Shown here piece by piece: positions 45,757 to 55,872 of a stretch of 64,000 nucleotides of DNA. The DNA lies in the NCBI RefSeq assembly GCF_003122085.1, contig NZ_QEXV01000003.1, forward strand, positions 375,001 to 439,000. The letters run 5' to 3'. The notes beneath the pieces are model-generated. The model saw only the letters and a program-made list of their open reading frames with translations. It was not told the origin of the DNA and did not search any database. The DNA is from Marinicauda salina. Lineage in GTDB: Bacteria; Pseudomonadota; Alphaproteobacteria; Caulobacterales; Maricaulaceae. Numbering within the stretch: position 1 is the stretch's first letter; each line of letters begins with the position of its first letter. The position numbers and the translations under genes were made by a program.

Positions 45757-46521
45757 ATGTCCCGCCGGAAGAAACTCTACGAAGGCAAGGCCAAGATCCT
45801 CTACGAGGGGCCCGAGCCGGGCACGCTCGTCCAGTATTTCAAGGACGACGCCACCGCCTTCAACAACCAGAAGCACGCCATCCTCGAGGGCAAGGGGGTG
45901 CTCAACAACCGCATCTCCGAGTTCATCATGGAGCACCTCAACCGGATGAGCGTGCCGACGCACTTCATCCGGCGGCTGAACATGCGCGAGCAGCTCATCC
46001 GCGAGGTCGAGATCATCCCGCTCGAGGTCGTGGTGCGCAACGTGGCGGCGGGCTCGATCGCCAAGCGCTTCGGGCTGGAGGAAGGCGAGGCCCTGCCCCG
46101 CTCGATCGTCGAGTTCTACTACAAGAGCGACGAGCTCGGCGATCCGATGGTCGCCGAGGAGCACATCACCGCGTTCAACTGGGCGACCACCCAGGAGATC
46201 GACGACATGATCGCCATGGCGCTGAGGGTCAACGACATCGTGTCGGGCCTGTTCGCCGGCGCCGGCATCCGGCTCGTCGACTTCAAGCTCGAATTCGGCC
46301 GGCTCTACGACCAGAACGACATGGTCCGCGTGGTGCTCGCCGACGAGATCAGCCCGGACAGCTGCCGGCTGTGGGACCTCGAGAGCAATGAGGTGATGGA
46401 CAAGGACCGCTTCCGCCGCGATCTCGGCGGCGTCACCGAGGCGTACGCCGAAGTGGCGCGCCGGCTGGGAATCATGAAGGAAGCCGGCCAGGGCAACGGA
46501 ATGGACGAGGCGGCCTCATGA
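45757..46521 (+). CDS. purC: SAICAR synthetase
   Basis: A 254-residue ATP-dependent ligase of purine synthesis. [25 protein letters not shown] and [20 protein letters not shown] are diagnostic, with LVDFKLEFG and [12 protein letters not shown] later. Its stop overlaps purS (ATGA). It heads the purCSQL operon and is divergent from DUF1476 across 250 bases that hold the promoters but no gene. Confidence 0.96.
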   Translation: MSRRKKLYEGKAKILYEGPEPGTLVQYFKDDATAFNNQKHAILEGKGVLNNRISEFIMEHLNRMSVPTHFIRRLNMREQLIREVEIIPLEVVVRNVAAGSIAKRFGLEEGEALPRSIVEFYYKSDELGDPMVAEEHITAFNWATTQEIDDMIAMALRVNDIVSGLFAGAGIRLVDFKLEFGRLYDQNDMVRVVLADEISPDSCRLWDLESNEVMDKDRFRRDLGGVTEAYAEVARRLGIMKEAGQGNGMDEAAS

Positions 46522-46760
46522 AAGCGCGCGTGCACATCTTCCTCAAACCCGGCGTGCTCGATCCCCAGGGTCAGGCGGTCGCCCACTCGCTGAAGCATCT
46601 CGGCTTCGACGAGGTGTCCGACGCCCGCCAGGGCAAGCTCATCGAGATCGATCTCGACACCGCCGACGCCGAGGAGGCGCAGCGCCGGGTCGACGACATG
46701 TGCAAGCAGCTGCTCGCCAACCCCGTCATCGAGAACTACGACATCGAATTGAGCGCCTGA
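46518..46760 (+). CDS. purS: phosphoribosylformylglycinamidine synthase subunit PurS
   Basis: An 80-residue protein, [20 protein letters not shown] and [16 protein letters not shown], typical PurS. It bridges PurQ and PurL in the three-subunit FGAM synthase. It overlaps purC by four bases and precedes purQ by 14. Confidence 0.94.
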   Translation: MKARVHIFLKPGVLDPQGQAVAHSLKHLGFDEVSDARQGKLIEIDLDTADAEEAQRRVDDMCKQLLANPVIENYDIELSA

Positions 46761-46774
46761 GCCGGTCCCGCCGC

Positions 46775-47440
46775 ATGAAAACCGCCGTCATCGTCTTTCC
46801 CGGCTCGAACTGTGATCGCGACGCCGCCGTCGCGCTCGAGACCGTCACCGGGACCGCCCCGCACATGGTCTGGCACGAGGAGAGCGCGCTGCCTGACGGG
46901 CTCGACTTCGTCGTCGCGCCGGGCGGGTTCTCCTATGGCGACTATCTGCGCGCCGGCGCGATCGCGGCGCGATCGCCGATCGTTTCCGACCTCAAGCGCA
47001 AGGCCGAGGCGGGCGTGCCCGTGCTCGGCGTGTGCAATGGCTGGCAGATCCTCATCGAGGCCGGCCTGCTGCCGGGCGCGCTGATGCGCAACGCCGGCCT
47101 GCGCTTCGTGTGCGAGAAGACGCCGCTGCATGTCGAGACGACGAATTCGCGCTTCACGCGCGCCTACGGCGACGATCGCGACATCGTCATCCCGGTCGCC
47201 CACCATGACGGCAATTACTTCGCCGACGACGCCACCCTCGACCGGCTCGAGGCCGAGGGCCGGATCCTGTTCCGCTATCAGGCCAATCCCAACGGATCGG
47301 CCCGCGACATCGCCGGAATCGCCAACGAGGCCGGCAACGTGCTGGGCATGATGCCCCACCCCGAGCGCGCGGTGGATCCCGTCCATGGCGGGGTCGACGG
47401 CCGCGCCCTGTTCGAAAGCGTGCTGGGAGCGACCTCATGA
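46775..47440 (+). CDS. purQ: phosphoribosylformylglycinamidine synthase glutaminase subunit
   Basis: A 221-residue class I glutamine amidotransferase supplying ammonia to PurL. The nucleophile lies in [11 protein letters not shown], and the His/Glu pair in [31 protein letters not shown] is the PurQ signature. Its stop overlaps purL. Confidence 0.95.
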   Translation: MKTAVIVFPGSNCDRDAAVALETVTGTAPHMVWHEESALPDGLDFVVAPGGFSYGDYLRAGAIAARSPIVSDLKRKAEAGVPVLGVCNGWQILIEAGLLPGALMRNAGLRFVCEKTPLHVETTNSRFTRAYGDDRDIVIPVAHHDGNYFADDATLDRLEAEGRILFRYQANPNGSARDIAGIANEAGNVLGMMPHPERAVDPVHGGVDGRALFESVLGATS

Positions 47441-49671
47441 GCGACGCCGAACGCTACGCCCCCGGGATCACCGAGGAGATCGCCCTCGAGCACGTCACCG
47501 CCGAGGAGTACGACACCATCCTGCGCGAGCTGGGCCGGCCGCCCAATCCGGTCGAGCTGGGCATCTTCTCGGTGATGTGGTCGGAGCACTGCTCCTACAA
47601 GTCCTCGCGGCTCCACCTGCGGAAGTTCCCCACCGAGGGCGAGCGCGTCGTCTACGGGCCCGGCGAGAACGCCGGCGTGGTCGATATCGGCGACGGCCAG
47701 GTCGCCGTGTTCAAGATGGAAAGCCACAACCATCCGAGCTTCATCGAGCCCTACCAGGGCGCGGCGACCGGGGTGGGCGGCATCCTGCGCGACGTCTTCA
47801 CGATGGGCGCGCGGCCCGTGGCGCTGATGAACGCGCTGCGCTTCGGCGCGCCGGATCATCCCAAGACGCGCCGGCTCGTCTCCGGCGTCGCAGCCGGCAT
47901 CGGCGGCTACGGCAATTGCGTCGGCGTGCCCACGGTCGGCGGCGAGACCAATTTCGACGCCGGCTACAACGCCAACATCCTCGTCAACGCGATGGCCGTG
48001 GGGATCGCGGAGAAGGACAAGGTCTTCACCGCCGCGGCGAAGGAGGCCGGTTTCCCGGTGCTCTATGTCGGCGCCAAGACCGGACGCGACGGCATTCACG
48101 GCGCGACCATGGCCTCGGCCGAGTTCGACGAGGCCTCCGAGGAGAAGCGCCCGACGGTGCAGGTCGGCGACCCGTTCACCGAGAAGAAGCTGATCGAGGC
48201 CTGTCTCGAGCTGATGGCCGAGGACGCGATCAGCGCCATCCAGGACATGGGCGCGGCGGGTCTGACCTCCTCGTCGGTGGAGATGGCCTCGTCGGGCGGG
48301 CTCGGCATCGAGCTCGATCTCGACCACGTGCCCCAGCGCGAAACCGGCATGAGCGCCTACGAGATGATGCTCTCCGAATCCCAGGAGCGCATGCTGATCA
48401 TCCTCAAGCCCGGCGCCGAGCCGGTCGCCGAGCGCATCTTCAGGAAGTGGGATCTCGACGTCGCCACGATCGGGCGGACCACCGACACCGGCCGGCTCGT
48501 GCTGACCCACCAGGGCGAGACGGTCTGCGACCTGCCGCTCGATCCGATCGGCGAGCAGGCGCCGAAATACGACCGGCCCTGGCATCCGCCCGAAGCGCGC
48601 GCACGCATCGACGCGAGCCGCATCCGCGCGCCCGAACATTTCGGCGACATCCTCGCCCGCCTCGTCGGCTCGCCCGACATGGCCTCCAAGCGCTGGATCT
48701 GGAGCCAGTACGACCGCCACGTCATGGCCGACACGGTCGCCTCCTCCGAGGATCCCGCCGACGCGGCCATCGTGCGCGTCCACGGAACGGACAAGGCGCT
48801 GGCGATCACGACGGACTGCACGCCGCGCTACTGCGCCGCCGATCCCGTCGAGGGCGGCCGGCAGGCCGTCGCCGAGGCCTGGCGCAATCTCACCGCGGTC
48901 GGCGCCGAGCCGATCGCGATCACCGACTGTCTGAATTTCGGCAATCCCGAGCGTCCCGAGGTGATGGGCCAGTTCGTCGGCTGCATCGACGGCATGGCCG
49001 AGGCGTGCGCCGCGCTTTCCTTCCCCGTCGTGTCGGGCAATGTCTCGCTCTACAACGAGACCGAGGGCCGCGCGATCCCGCCCACCCCGGCCGTCGGCGC
49101 CGTCGGCCTGATCGAGGATGTCCGCGCCCGCGCCGGCTTCGGGACCATGCGCGAGGGCGACGTGCTGGTGCTCGTCGGCGAGACCCGCGGCGAGCTCGGC
49201 GCCGGCCTGTTCATGCGCCATGTCGAGAACAGCGAGGACGGCGCGCCGCCCCATGTCGACCTCGCCGCGGAGAAGCGCAACGGCGACTTTGTCCGCACCG
49301 AGATCCGCGCAGGACGCGCGCGCACCGTCCACGACCTCTCCGACGGCGGGCTCGCCTGCGCGGTCGCGGAGATCGCGATGGCGTCCGATGTCGGCGCCAA
49401 GCTCGCCCATGACGGCGAGATTCCGCTGACGGCCTGGCTGTTCGGCGAGGACCAGGCCCGCTATCTCATCGCCGCCGAGCCGAAGACCGCCGAGGCGATC
49501 GTGGCCAATGCGAAAACGGCCGGCGTTTCCGCGACGGTCGTCGGTCTCGCCGGCGGCGCGGAGATCACCGTCAACGGCGGCCATGCGGTGATGGTGGAGC
49601 GCCTTCGACAGGCCAGCGAGGGCTGGATGCCCGCGCTCATGGCCGACATCGACGACGAACGCGCGGCTTGA
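47437..49671 (+). CDS. purL: phosphoribosylformylglycinamidine synthase subunit PurL
   Basis: A 744-residue enzyme of the short PurL type, using ATP and ammonia to make [36 protein letters not shown] and [13 protein letters not shown] are diagnostic ATP-binding blocks; a second half-domain follows from about residue 420. bolA and grxD, its usual downstream partners, are 1.6 kb away because of inserted genes. Confidence 0.96.
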   Translation: MSDAERYAPGITEEIALEHVTAEEYDTILRELGRPPNPVELGIFSVMWSEHCSYKSSRLHLRKFPTEGERVVYGPGENAGVVDIGDGQVAVFKMESHNHPSFIEPYQGAATGVGGILRDVFTMGARPVALMNALRFGAPDHPKTRRLVSGVAAGIGGYGNCVGVPTVGGETNFDAGYNANILVNAMAVGIAEKDKVFTAAAKEAGFPVLYVGAKTGRDGIHGATMASAEFDEASEEKRPTVQVGDPFTEKKLIEACLELMAEDAISAIQDMGAAGLTSSSVEMASSGGLGIELDLDHVPQRETGMSAYEMMLSESQERMLIILKPGAEPVAERIFRKWDLDVATIGRTTDTGRLVLTHQGETVCDLPLDPIGEQAPKYDRPWHPPEARARIDASRIRAPEHFGDILARLVGSPDMASKRWIWSQYDRHVMADTVASSEDPADAAIVRVHGTDKALAITTDCTPRYCAADPVEGGRQAVAEAWRNLTAVGAEPIAITDCLNFGNPERPEVMGQFVGCIDGMAEACAALSFPVVSGNVSLYNETEGRAIPPTPAVGAVGLIEDVRARAGFGTMREGDVLVLVGETRGELGAGLFMRHVENSEDGAPPHVDLAAEKRNGDFVRTEIRAGRARTVHDLSDGGLACAVAEIAMASDVGAKLAHDGEIPLTAWLFGEDQARYLIAAEPKTAEAIVANAKTAGVSATVVGLAGGAEITVNGGHAVMVERLRQASEGWMPALMADIDDERAA

Positions 49672-49676
49672 CCCAA

Positions 49677-49925
49677 TCAGGCGGTCGTTGAGGACTCACG
49701 CTCTGAACCGGCGCCAGTCTCATACTTAAGCCGGAACACCGCCTCGACCGGCACGTCGAAATATCGTGCGATCTTCAATGCGATCACGGTGGAGGGCGTG
49801 AACCGGCCCACCTCGATCGTGCTGATCGTCTTGCGTGAAACGCCGATCGCTTCGGCGAGCTCGGTCTGGCTGATTCCGTGTTCAGCGCGCAGCACGCGAA
49901 TGCGGTTGCTGAGCGGCGCGCTCAC
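49677..49925 (-). CDS. XRE-family regulator (small)
   Basis: An 82-residue protein that is mostly one helix-turn-helix: IRVLRAEHGISQTELAEAIG, VSRKTISTIEVGRF. It starts with GTG overlapping the stop of the membrane-protein gene, so the two are one operon. Such two-gene units often encode a regulator and its membrane partner; the regulator presumably represses its own promoter. Confidence 0.87.
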   Translation of the reverse strand: MSAPLSNRIRVLRAEHGISQTELAEAIGVSRKTISTIEVGRFTPSTVIALKIARYFDVPVEAVFRLKYETGAGSERESSTTA

Positions 49926-50398
49926 GCCTCGCCCCCGACGTCCTCGCCAACCATCCCGAACCGATTGATGATGAAGAAGGAGAGCGCAAACATCGCCAAT
50001 GCGAAGGTGATGATGAGGTCCACCGTCGACTCAGCGGAAAGACGCGACAACACGGTTCGATCCATGATGCTCAACCCGACGAGAAACGCGACCATCAGCG
50101 AAAACGCGGTCAGCGCGGCCTGACGGAACAGCGCGCTGAGATACCCCCCGCTCGACCCGCGGCCAGCCGGCTTGCCGCCCCGAATTTTCAGATTGATCAG
50201 AAGCGGCGCAAAGACCGTCACGATCAATGCCGCCCCGCCGATCTGCAAATATTTGATGAGGTCGCCGGACGCCGAGGAGATGAAATCCTCAGCCACATTG
50301 AGCGAGAAGATGAATGCGACCACGGCCGTTCCGGCCGCTGTCAGGGTGGCCACGCCGTCTGTGGCTTCGGCCGGGTTCCGCGGATTGAAAATGGACAT
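49922..50398 (-). CDS. four-span membrane protein partner of the XRE regulator
   Basis: A 158-residue protein with about four hydrophobic spans (around residues 18-36, 50-68, 90-110 and 126-146). I do not recognise the family, though pairs with a small XRE regulator occur elsewhere with DUF2975 or DUF2178 proteins. Composition is less GC-rich than that of the neighbours. A TTGACA-containing promoter and inverted repeat lie upstream. Confidence 0.65.
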   Translation of the reverse strand: MSIFNPRNPAEATDGVATLTAAGTAVVAFIFSLNVAEDFISSASGDLIKYLQIGGAALIVTVFAPLLINLKIRGGKPAGRGSSGGYLSALFRQAALTAFSLMVAFLVGLSIMDRTVLSRLSAESTVDLIITFALAMFALSFFIINRFGMVGEDVGGEA

Positions 50399-50446
50399 TG
50401 GCGCAGCTCCGATATCAAACGAATTCGATACCCAGACGCTACACTC

Positions 50447-50464
50447 TGATACCTATCGGTGTCA
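50447..50464. promoter_or_regulatory. operator of the XRE/membrane-protein operon
   Basis: TGATACC-TATC-GGTGTCA is an inverted repeat with one mismatch. On the minus strand it overlaps TTGACA (50465-50460), a good -35 for the membrane-protein gene. Binding by the XRE protein is inferred. Confidence 0.55.
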
Positions 50465-50495
50465 ATTTGGGAGTTTAACCTCCTATCCATTCATA

Positions 50496-50526
50496 GAAAA
50501 AAGGCCGGGGCGCAGCCGCCCCGGCC
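50496..50526 (-). terminator. intrinsic terminator of the TPR-like gene
   Basis: On the minus strand GGCCGGGGCG pairs with CGCCCCGGCC around a four-base loop, followed by TTTTTTT. The stem is ten perfect pairs at 50503-50512 and 50517-50526. It lies 26 bases after the TPR-like gene. Confidence 0.93.
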
Positions 50527-50551
50527 CGAATTTCCCAATGGCGATGTCGGT

Positions 50552-51028
50552 TCAGGCCGAGCAGGCGGCGAGCGCCTGGTTGTGCGCGACGGCGGCTTCG
50601 CCGGGCGCCAGCTCGGCGGCGCGGGCGAAATCGCTCGCCGCGCCGGCCCGGTCGCCGTCCAGCCATCGCGCCGCGCCGCGATTGGTGTGGGCCCGCCAGA
50701 CGTCCTGGCTGGTCGCGACGGCGGCGTCGCAGACTTCCACGACGTCGCCGCGCGCGCCGCCATTGGCGAGCGCCGCGCACAGATTGACGTTGGCTGCGCC
50801 CTCGTCGCGGGCGGGACCGCCCTCGAGCGCCTCGCGGGCGAAGTGCGCCGCGGCGCGCCAGTCGCCGCGGTCGACGCGGGTCGCCGACGCGCTGACGTCG
50901 CGATCCGCGGTGCGCTCGGCGACGAAGGCCGGCTCGGCCGGGCACTCTTGCGCCTGCGCGCCAGCGGCCGCGGTCAGGCTCGCCGCGACGGACAGAGCTG
51001 CGATCTTGGGGAGGAAGCCGATGGACAT
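50552..51028 (-). CDS. secreted TPR-like protein
   Basis: A 158-residue protein with a signal peptide (cleaved after AGAQA, about residue 26) and a helical repeat region, GDWRAAAHFAREALEG then GDRAGAASDFARAAELAPGE, that resembles one or two tetratricopeptide repeats. The specific function is unknown. AAGGAG precedes the chosen ATG. It is divergent from bolA. Confidence 0.7.
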   Translation of the reverse strand: MSIGFLPKIAALSVAASLTAAAGAQAQECPAEPAFVAERTADRDVSASATRVDRGDWRAAAHFAREALEGGPARDEGAANVNLCAALANGGARGDVVEVCDAAVATSQDVWRAHTNRGAARWLDGDRAGAASDFARAAELAPGEAAVAHNQALAACSA

Positions 51029-51236
51029 CTCATTCTCCTTGAATATGACTGCGCCCCACATGAGCGGGGCGCTCACAGGGTTTAGCGTGATGACCGCCGT
51101 TCGAAAAGTGAACGATGTTCATTTTTGCGAAAATGTTCGGCGATCCCGTTCGCGCTGTCGCCCGCAGGACACGCCCGGGGTTCGCCTCGGCCGCCGTTTC
51201 ATATAGGTCAGGGTCAGCCAGCCCGGAGACGCGCCG

Positions 51237-51467
51237 ATGCCGATGACCGCCGATTCCATCACCGACCTGATCAAGCAGGGGATTCCCGACGCCGAGGTGG
51301 AGATCGTCGATCTCGCCGGCGACGGCGATCATTACAAGGCCGTCGTCGTCGCCGAGAGCTTCCGCGGCCTGCCCAAGGTCAAGCAGCATCAGAAGGTCTA
51401 CGCCGCGCTCGGCGACCGGATGGGCGGCGAGCTGCACGCGCTGGCGCTCGAGACCCGGGCGCCTTGA
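51237..51467 (+). CDS. bolA: BolA-family protein
   Basis: A 76-residue BolA protein with AEVEIVDLAGDGDHYKAVVV and the conserved FRGLPKVKQHQKVYAALG histidine helix. With the monothiol glutaredoxin encoded next it forms the [2Fe-2S]-binding BolA-Grx complex used in iron-sulfur trafficking. grxD follows by 57 bases. Confidence 0.93.
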   Translation: MPMTADSITDLIKQGIPDAEVEIVDLAGDGDHYKAVVVAESFRGLPKVKQHQKVYAALGDRMGGELHALALETRAP

Positions 51468-51524
51468 CCGGAGCGCTCGCGACGCCTAGCTCAGTGAGAC
51501 CGGTTCGCAAAAAGGCGAGACACC

Positions 51525-51869
51525 ATGACTGACGCCGCCACCCTTGAAGACATCAAGAAGGCCGTGACCGAGAACGACGTCGTGCTCTTCATGAAGGGCA
51601 CGCCGGTCTTCCCGCAATGCGGCTTCTCCTCGGTCGTCTCGCGCGTGCTTGAGCATCTCGGCGTCGAGTACGCCGCGGTCAACGTGCTCGAGGACGACGC
51701 CGTCCGCCAGGGCGTCAAGAGCTATTCGGACTGGCCGACCATTCCCCAGCTCTACGTGAAGGGCGAGTTCGTCGGCGGCTGCGACATCGTCAAGGAGATG
51801 TTCGAGAGCGGCGAACTGAGGACCTTCCTCAGCGACAAGGGCGTGCTGCCCGCCGGCGACGCGGCCTGA
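51525..51869 (+). CDS. grxD: monothiol glutaredoxin (Grx4 type)
   Basis: A 114-residue monothiol glutaredoxin. The CGFS active site is intact in PQCGFSSVVSRVLE, with WPTIPQLYVKGEFVGGCDIV completing glutathione binding. It coordinates a [2Fe-2S] cluster with BolA. AAAAGGCGAG lies just before the start. Confidence 0.95.
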   Translation: MTDAATLEDIKKAVTENDVVLFMKGTPVFPQCGFSSVVSRVLEHLGVEYAAVNVLEDDAVRQGVKSYSDWPTIPQLYVKGEFVGGCDIVKEMFESGELRTFLSDKGVLPAGDAA

Positions 51870-51875
51870 TCGGCG

Positions 51876-52250
51876 CTACGGCCTGACCGGGTTGACCAGG
51901 CGCAGCTCCGCGCTGGCCGGCACGTAGAGCTCCTCGCGCGTCCAGACCAGTTCGACGCCGTCGGGCAGATAGGCCTCGCAGCGGTCCGGCTCGACCCGGC
52001 GCAGCGCGACATCGAAGCGCCAGCCGCCTTCCGGCCCGCCGGTGACCTCCAGATCGAAACTGTCCTTGTTCGTGCAGCCGCCCGAGCGAACGCGCACGAC
52101 GAGATCGCCCTCTGGGCTCACCCGCCAGGCGTACACCGGCTCGAGGCTGTCTTCGGCGAACGACGTGCGGGCGCCACCCGCATCGCCCATGGCGCCGGGA
52201 ACGGCGCAACCGGCCATCGAAAACAGGATCGCAATCAGCCCGGACCGCAT
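51876..52250 (-). CDS. hypothetical lipoprotein
   Basis: A 124-residue protein with a signal and lipobox SMAGC (Cys15). The mature part (VYAWRVSPEGDLVVRVRSGG, GGWRFDVALRRVEPDRCEAY) suggests a small beta-sandwich with two more cysteines. No family recognised. It is convergent with grxD by seven bases and upstream of the rpsD terminator. Confidence 0.65.
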   Translation of the reverse strand: MRSGLIAILFSMAGCAVPGAMGDAGGARTSFAEDSLEPVYAWRVSPEGDLVVRVRSGGCTNKDSFDLEVTGGPEGGWRFDVALRRVEPDRCEAYLPDGVELVWTREELYVPASAELRLVNPVRP

Positions 52251-52314
52251 CGGCGAACTCCCGTATGTGTGCGGCCCACTCTAGCGCGGAACGCGCGTAC
52301 GCCCCAACGCATAC

Positions 52315-52342
52315 GAAAAAGGCCCGCCGGTTCCGGCGGGCC
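52315..52342 (-). terminator. intrinsic terminator of rpsD
   Basis: GGCCCGCCGG (52321-52330) and CCGGCGGGCC (52333-52342) pair; on the minus strand a T run (52320-52315) follows. It lies 26 bases after the rpsD stop. Confidence 0.9.
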
Positions 52343-52368
52343 TTTCGCATTTCTGCTCGTAGAGCGTC

Positions 52369-52986
52369 CTACGAGGAGTAGAACTCGACCACGAGGTGGG
52401 GCTCCATCTTCACCGGATAGGGCACGTCGGAGAATTCCGGGATCCGCGAATAGGTAGCCTTCATCGCCTTGGGATCGATCTCGATATAGTCCGGGATGTC
52501 CCGCTCGGGGCTTTCCAGCGCCTCGAGCACCAGCGCCATGTTGCGCGACTTCTCGCGCACCTCGACGACGTCGCCCGGCTTGCAGCGATAGGACGGGATC
52601 GTGACCTTGCGGCCGTTCACCTTGACGTGGCCGTGATTGACGAACTGGCGCGCGGCGAAGACCGTCGGCACGAACTTCGAGCGATAGACCACCGCGTCGA
52701 GCCGGCTCTCCAGCAGGCCGATCAGGTTCTCGGCGGTGTTGCCCCGGCGGCGCTGCGCCTCGCCATAGGTCCGCTTGAACTGCTTCTCGGTGATGTTGCC
52801 GTAATAACCCTTGAGCTTCTGCTTCGCCATGAGCTGAAGCCCGAAGTCGGACATCTTGCCCTTGCGGCGCTGGCCGTGCTCGCCGGGGCCGTAGGGGCGG
52901 GAATTGATCGGAGACTTCGACCGGCCCCAGATGTTTTCGCCCATCCGGCGGTCGATCTTGTATTTCTGCGTATGACGCTTCGACAT
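52369..52986 (-). CDS. rpsD: 30S ribosomal protein S4
   Basis: A 205-residue ribosomal protein. [18 protein letters not shown] and [18 protein letters not shown] form the N-terminal domain, followed by the S4 RNA-binding domain [20 protein letters not shown]. It is encoded as a single gene with its own promoter and terminator, as usual outside the alpha operon in Alphaproteobacteria. Confidence 0.97.
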   Translation of the reverse strand: MSKRHTQKYKIDRRMGENIWGRSKSPINSRPYGPGEHGQRRKGKMSDFGLQLMAKQKLKGYYGNITEKQFKRTYGEAQRRRGNTAENLIGLLESRLDAVVYRSKFVPTVFAARQFVNHGHVKVNGRKVTIPSYRCKPGDVVEVREKSRNMALVLEALESPERDIPDYIEIDPKAMKATYSRIPEFSDVPYPVKMEPHLVVEFYSS

Positions 52987-53109
52987 GTCTTTCCTGTTTC
53001 GACGCGGCCCGGCGGGGCTCCCTCACGCCCCGCGATGAAAACGGCGGTTCACGCGTCGCCCGTGAGCTTCAAGGACGGCGGCTCCGGGGCCGCCTCGAGG
53101 GAAGCGCGG

Positions 53110-53138
53110 GTTATGTTGCAGGGACCGGGCGAAGTCAA
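53110..53138 (-). promoter_or_regulatory. rpsD promoter
   Basis: On the minus strand TTGACT (53138-53133) and CATAAC (53115-53110) are 17 bases apart, about 125 bases upstream of rpsD. Confidence 0.55.
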
Positions 53139-53222
53139 CCGGAGCAAGCGGTCAGACGCGCGCGCCCCGCGTCTTGCTCCCGCGCGCGAACCCGCCGACC
53201 CTGAGACCGTGGGGAGGCGGCG

Positions 53223-54518
53223 ATGCGCGTGCTCGTTCTGGGCGGATACGGCCTGATCGGTTCGGCGATCGCGCGCGCCTGCCTCGATCGCGGCTGGCGC
53301 GTGACCGGGGCCGGACGTCGCCCAGTGATCGGCCAACAGCGGATCCCCGGCGCGGAATGGGCCCGGGTCGATCTCGCTGCGCCCAATGATCCGGCCTGGC
53401 GCAGCCTCCTCGACGGCGTCGACGTGGTGATCAACGCCGCCGGCGCGCTGCAGGACGGCGGACGCGACGATCTCGAGGCCGTCCATGCGCGCGGCCTCGC
53501 CGCTTTCGTCGACGCCTGCGACGCCGCGGGCGTGAAGCGCTTCGTCCAGATCTCCGCGCCCGGCGCAGCGGCCGACGCCGCGACGGCCTTCCTGCGCACC
53601 AAGGCGGCCGGCGACGCGGCGGTGCGGGCCCGCGACGGCGCGTGGGCGATCCTCAAGCCCGGCCTCGTCATCGGCCCGGCCGCCTACGGCGGTTCCGGGC
53701 TGATACGGGGGCTCGCCGCCCTGCCCTTCGTCCAGCCCATCGCCCACGCCGACAGCCCCGCGCGCACGGTCGCGTTGTCCGACGTCGCCGACGAGGCCGC
53801 GGCCTGCGCCGCCGGCGAGCGGACCGACGACTACGAGGCCGATCTCGTCGAACCCGATCCGCGCACGCTGGGCGGCGTGATCGCCGCGCTGCGCGCCTGG
53901 CTCGGCCTTCCCCGCGCGCGGATCGTTCGCATGCCGGGCTGGACGGCCGGACTCGCCGGCGCGGCGGGCGACCTCGCCGCGGCGCTGGGCTGGGCGACGC
54001 CGCTGCGCTCGACGGCGATGCGGACGATGGCCAATGGAGTGGACGGCGATCCCGCCGCGGCCCGGGCCTCCCGCGGGGCGGACCTGATGACGCTGGAGGC
54101 GACGCTGGCCCGCATGCCGGCGAGCGCCCAGGAGCGCCTCTACGCGCGGCTCTATTGCGTCCGCCCGCTGGTCATTGTCGTGCTGGCGGTATTCTGGGTC
54201 GCCTCGGGCGCGATCGGGCTCGCCCGCTTCGACGCCGCAGCCGGGATCCTCGAAACGGCGGGCGCAGCGGCGCCCCTGCCCGCCCTCGCCGTCGCCGGCG
54301 GTTCGCTCGCCGATCTCGGGCTCGGGGTCGCCGTCCTGCACCGGGCGACGAGCCGCGCGGCGATGCTGGGCATGATCGGCGTCTCCGTCGCCTATCTCGC
54401 CGCAGCGACGATCCTCACGCCGGGGCTCTGGGCCGACCCGCTGGGGCCGCTGATCAAGATATTCCCGGCGGCCGCGCTGGCGCTGGCCGGGCTCGCCATG
54501 GACGCGGGCGAGCGATGA
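53223..54518 (+). CDS. NAD(P)-binding SDR protein with DoxX-like C-terminus
   Basis: A 431-residue fusion. Residues 1-280 are an atypical SDR with GGYGLIGSAIARACLDRGWR and NAAGALQ. From about residue 310 four spans form a DoxX-like membrane domain (YCVRPLVIVVLAVFWVASG). It overlaps the following DUF2269 gene by four bases; this pair is conserved in many Proteobacteria, and the role is unknown. Confidence 0.82.
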   Translation: MRVLVLGGYGLIGSAIARACLDRGWRVTGAGRRPVIGQQRIPGAEWARVDLAAPNDPAWRSLLDGVDVVINAAGALQDGGRDDLEAVHARGLAAFVDACDAAGVKRFVQISAPGAAADAATAFLRTKAAGDAAVRARDGAWAILKPGLVIGPAAYGGSGLIRGLAALPFVQPIAHADSPARTVALSDVADEAAACAAGERTDDYEADLVEPDPRTLGGVIAALRAWLGLPRARIVRMPGWTAGLAGAAGDLAAALGWATPLRSTAMRTMANGVDGDPAAARASRGADLMTLEATLARMPASAQERLYARLYCVRPLVIVVLAVFWVASGAIGLARFDAAAGILETAGAAAPLPALAVAGGSLADLGLGVAVLHRATSRAAMLGMIGVSVAYLAAATILTPGLWADPLGPLIKIFPAAALALAGLAMDAGER

Positions 54519-54988
54519 TGCTCCTCGAACTCCTCCTCCGCTGGGTCCACGTCATCGGCGCGGCGGTCCTGCTGGGAACCGGCGCGGGCATCGCCTTCTT
54601 CATGGTGATGGCCCAGCGCACGCGCGATGCGGGCCTGATCGCCCACGTCGCCGGCACGGTCGTCATCGCCGACTGGGTGTTCACCGCGAGCGCGGTCGTC
54701 ATCCAGCCGATCACCGGGATCGCGCTGGCGCACCTCGTCGGCTGGCCCCTCACCGAGCCCTGGGTGCTGGTTTCCCTCGGCCTCTACGTGATGGTCGGCG
54801 GGTTCTGGCTGCCCGTGGTGTGGATCCAGCACCGGCTGCGCGATCTCGCCCGCGCCGCCGCGGAGACCGGATCCGACCTGCCCGACGCCTATCACCGCCT
54901 CTACCGGGTCTGGTTCGCTTGCGGCTTTCCCGCCTTCGCCGGCGTGCTCGCCATCCTCTGGCTGATGATCGCGCGGCCGGCGTTCTGA
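54515..54988 (+). CDS. DUF2269 membrane protein
   Basis: A 157-residue protein with four spans: LLRWVHVIGAAVLLGTGAGI, a second span near VVIADWVFTASAVVIQPITG, then LVSLGLYVMVGGFWLPVVWI and a C-terminal span. These match DUF2269. It is translationally coupled to the SDR/DoxX protein and probably works with it at the membrane. Confidence 0.82.
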   Translation: MMLLELLLRWVHVIGAAVLLGTGAGIAFFMVMAQRTRDAGLIAHVAGTVVIADWVFTASAVVIQPITGIALAHLVGWPLTEPWVLVSLGLYVMVGGFWLPVVWIQHRLRDLARAAAETGSDLPDAYHRLYRVWFACGFPAFAGVLAILWLMIARPAF

Positions 54989-54998
54989 TCCCGAAGCC

Positions 54999-55757
54999 TC
55001 ATTCGCGATCCACCCTGTACTTGCCGCGCCCGACGGCGAGCGCCTTGATCGCGCCGCGCAGGGTGCGGACCTCCTGCTCGGTCAGCCCGCCGCGGGCGAA
55101 GATGTTCCTGAGATTCCGCTTCATCAGCGGCGTCTTCTCGGGCGGGTAGAAGAAGCCGGCGCGCTCGAGCTCGTCCTCGAAATGCACATAGAGCCGCTCC
55201 AGCTCCTCCTGGCCGGCGCGGTCCTCGAGGGGGGCGAACGCGTCCGGGGCGGGATCGCCGGCGCGCCATTCATAGGCGACCACCCCGCAGGCCTGGGCGA
55301 GGTTGAGGCTGGCGAATCCCGGCTCGACCGGCAGGGTCAGGATGGCGTTCGCGCGATTGACGGCCTCGTTGGGCAGGCCGGACTTCTCCGCGCCGAACAG
55401 CACGCCGACGCGCGAACCGGCCGCGATCTCGCCCTTCGCGTTCGCCATCGCCTCGCGAGCGGTTGCGACCGGCTTGACCATGCCGCGCGGCCGGGCCGTC
55501 GTCGCGTAGACGACGTCGAGATCGGCGATCGCGGCGTCGAAGCCGTCGTAGAGCTTCGCGTAATCGTGAACCGGCGAGCCGGCCGACATCGCCTCGGCGG
55601 CGGGATTGGGCCAGCCGTCGCGCGGCGCCACCAGACGCAGCTCGGGCAGCCCGAAATTGCCCATCACGCGCGCCGCCGCGCCGATATTCTCGCCCATCTG
55701 GGGATGGACCAGGATGAAGACCGGCGCGTTCGCTTGTCCGGTGTCGTCGTCGGCCAT
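54999..55757 (-). CDS. TrmJ-like tRNA 2'-O-methyltransferase
   Basis: A 252-residue SPOUT enzyme. VHPQMGENIGAAARVMGNFG, GVLFGAEKSGLPNEAVNRAN and LPVEPGFASLNLAQACGVVA are the three knot motifs. TrmJ methylates ribose 32 of several tRNAs. A C-terminal helical extension is present. It is divergent from icd. Confidence 0.88.
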   Translation of the reverse strand: MADDDTGQANAPVFILVHPQMGENIGAAARVMGNFGLPELRLVAPRDGWPNPAAEAMSAGSPVHDYAKLYDGFDAAIADLDVVYATTARPRGMVKPVATAREAMANAKGEIAAGSRVGVLFGAEKSGLPNEAVNRANAILTLPVEPGFASLNLAQACGVVAYEWRAGDPAPDAFAPLEDRAGQEELERLYVHFEDELERAGFFYPPEKTPLMKRNLRNIFARGGLTEQEVRTLRGAIKALAVGRGKYRVDRE

Positions 55758-55872
55758 GGCCGCCCTTCCTATCGCCGGTCCGGGGTGCTAAGAGCCCGCG
55801 CGAACCTCTCGACTTCTCCCCTCGGCGCGCGGCTCACGCGCGCCGGACACTGCAAGCGGAAGATATCCAGCC

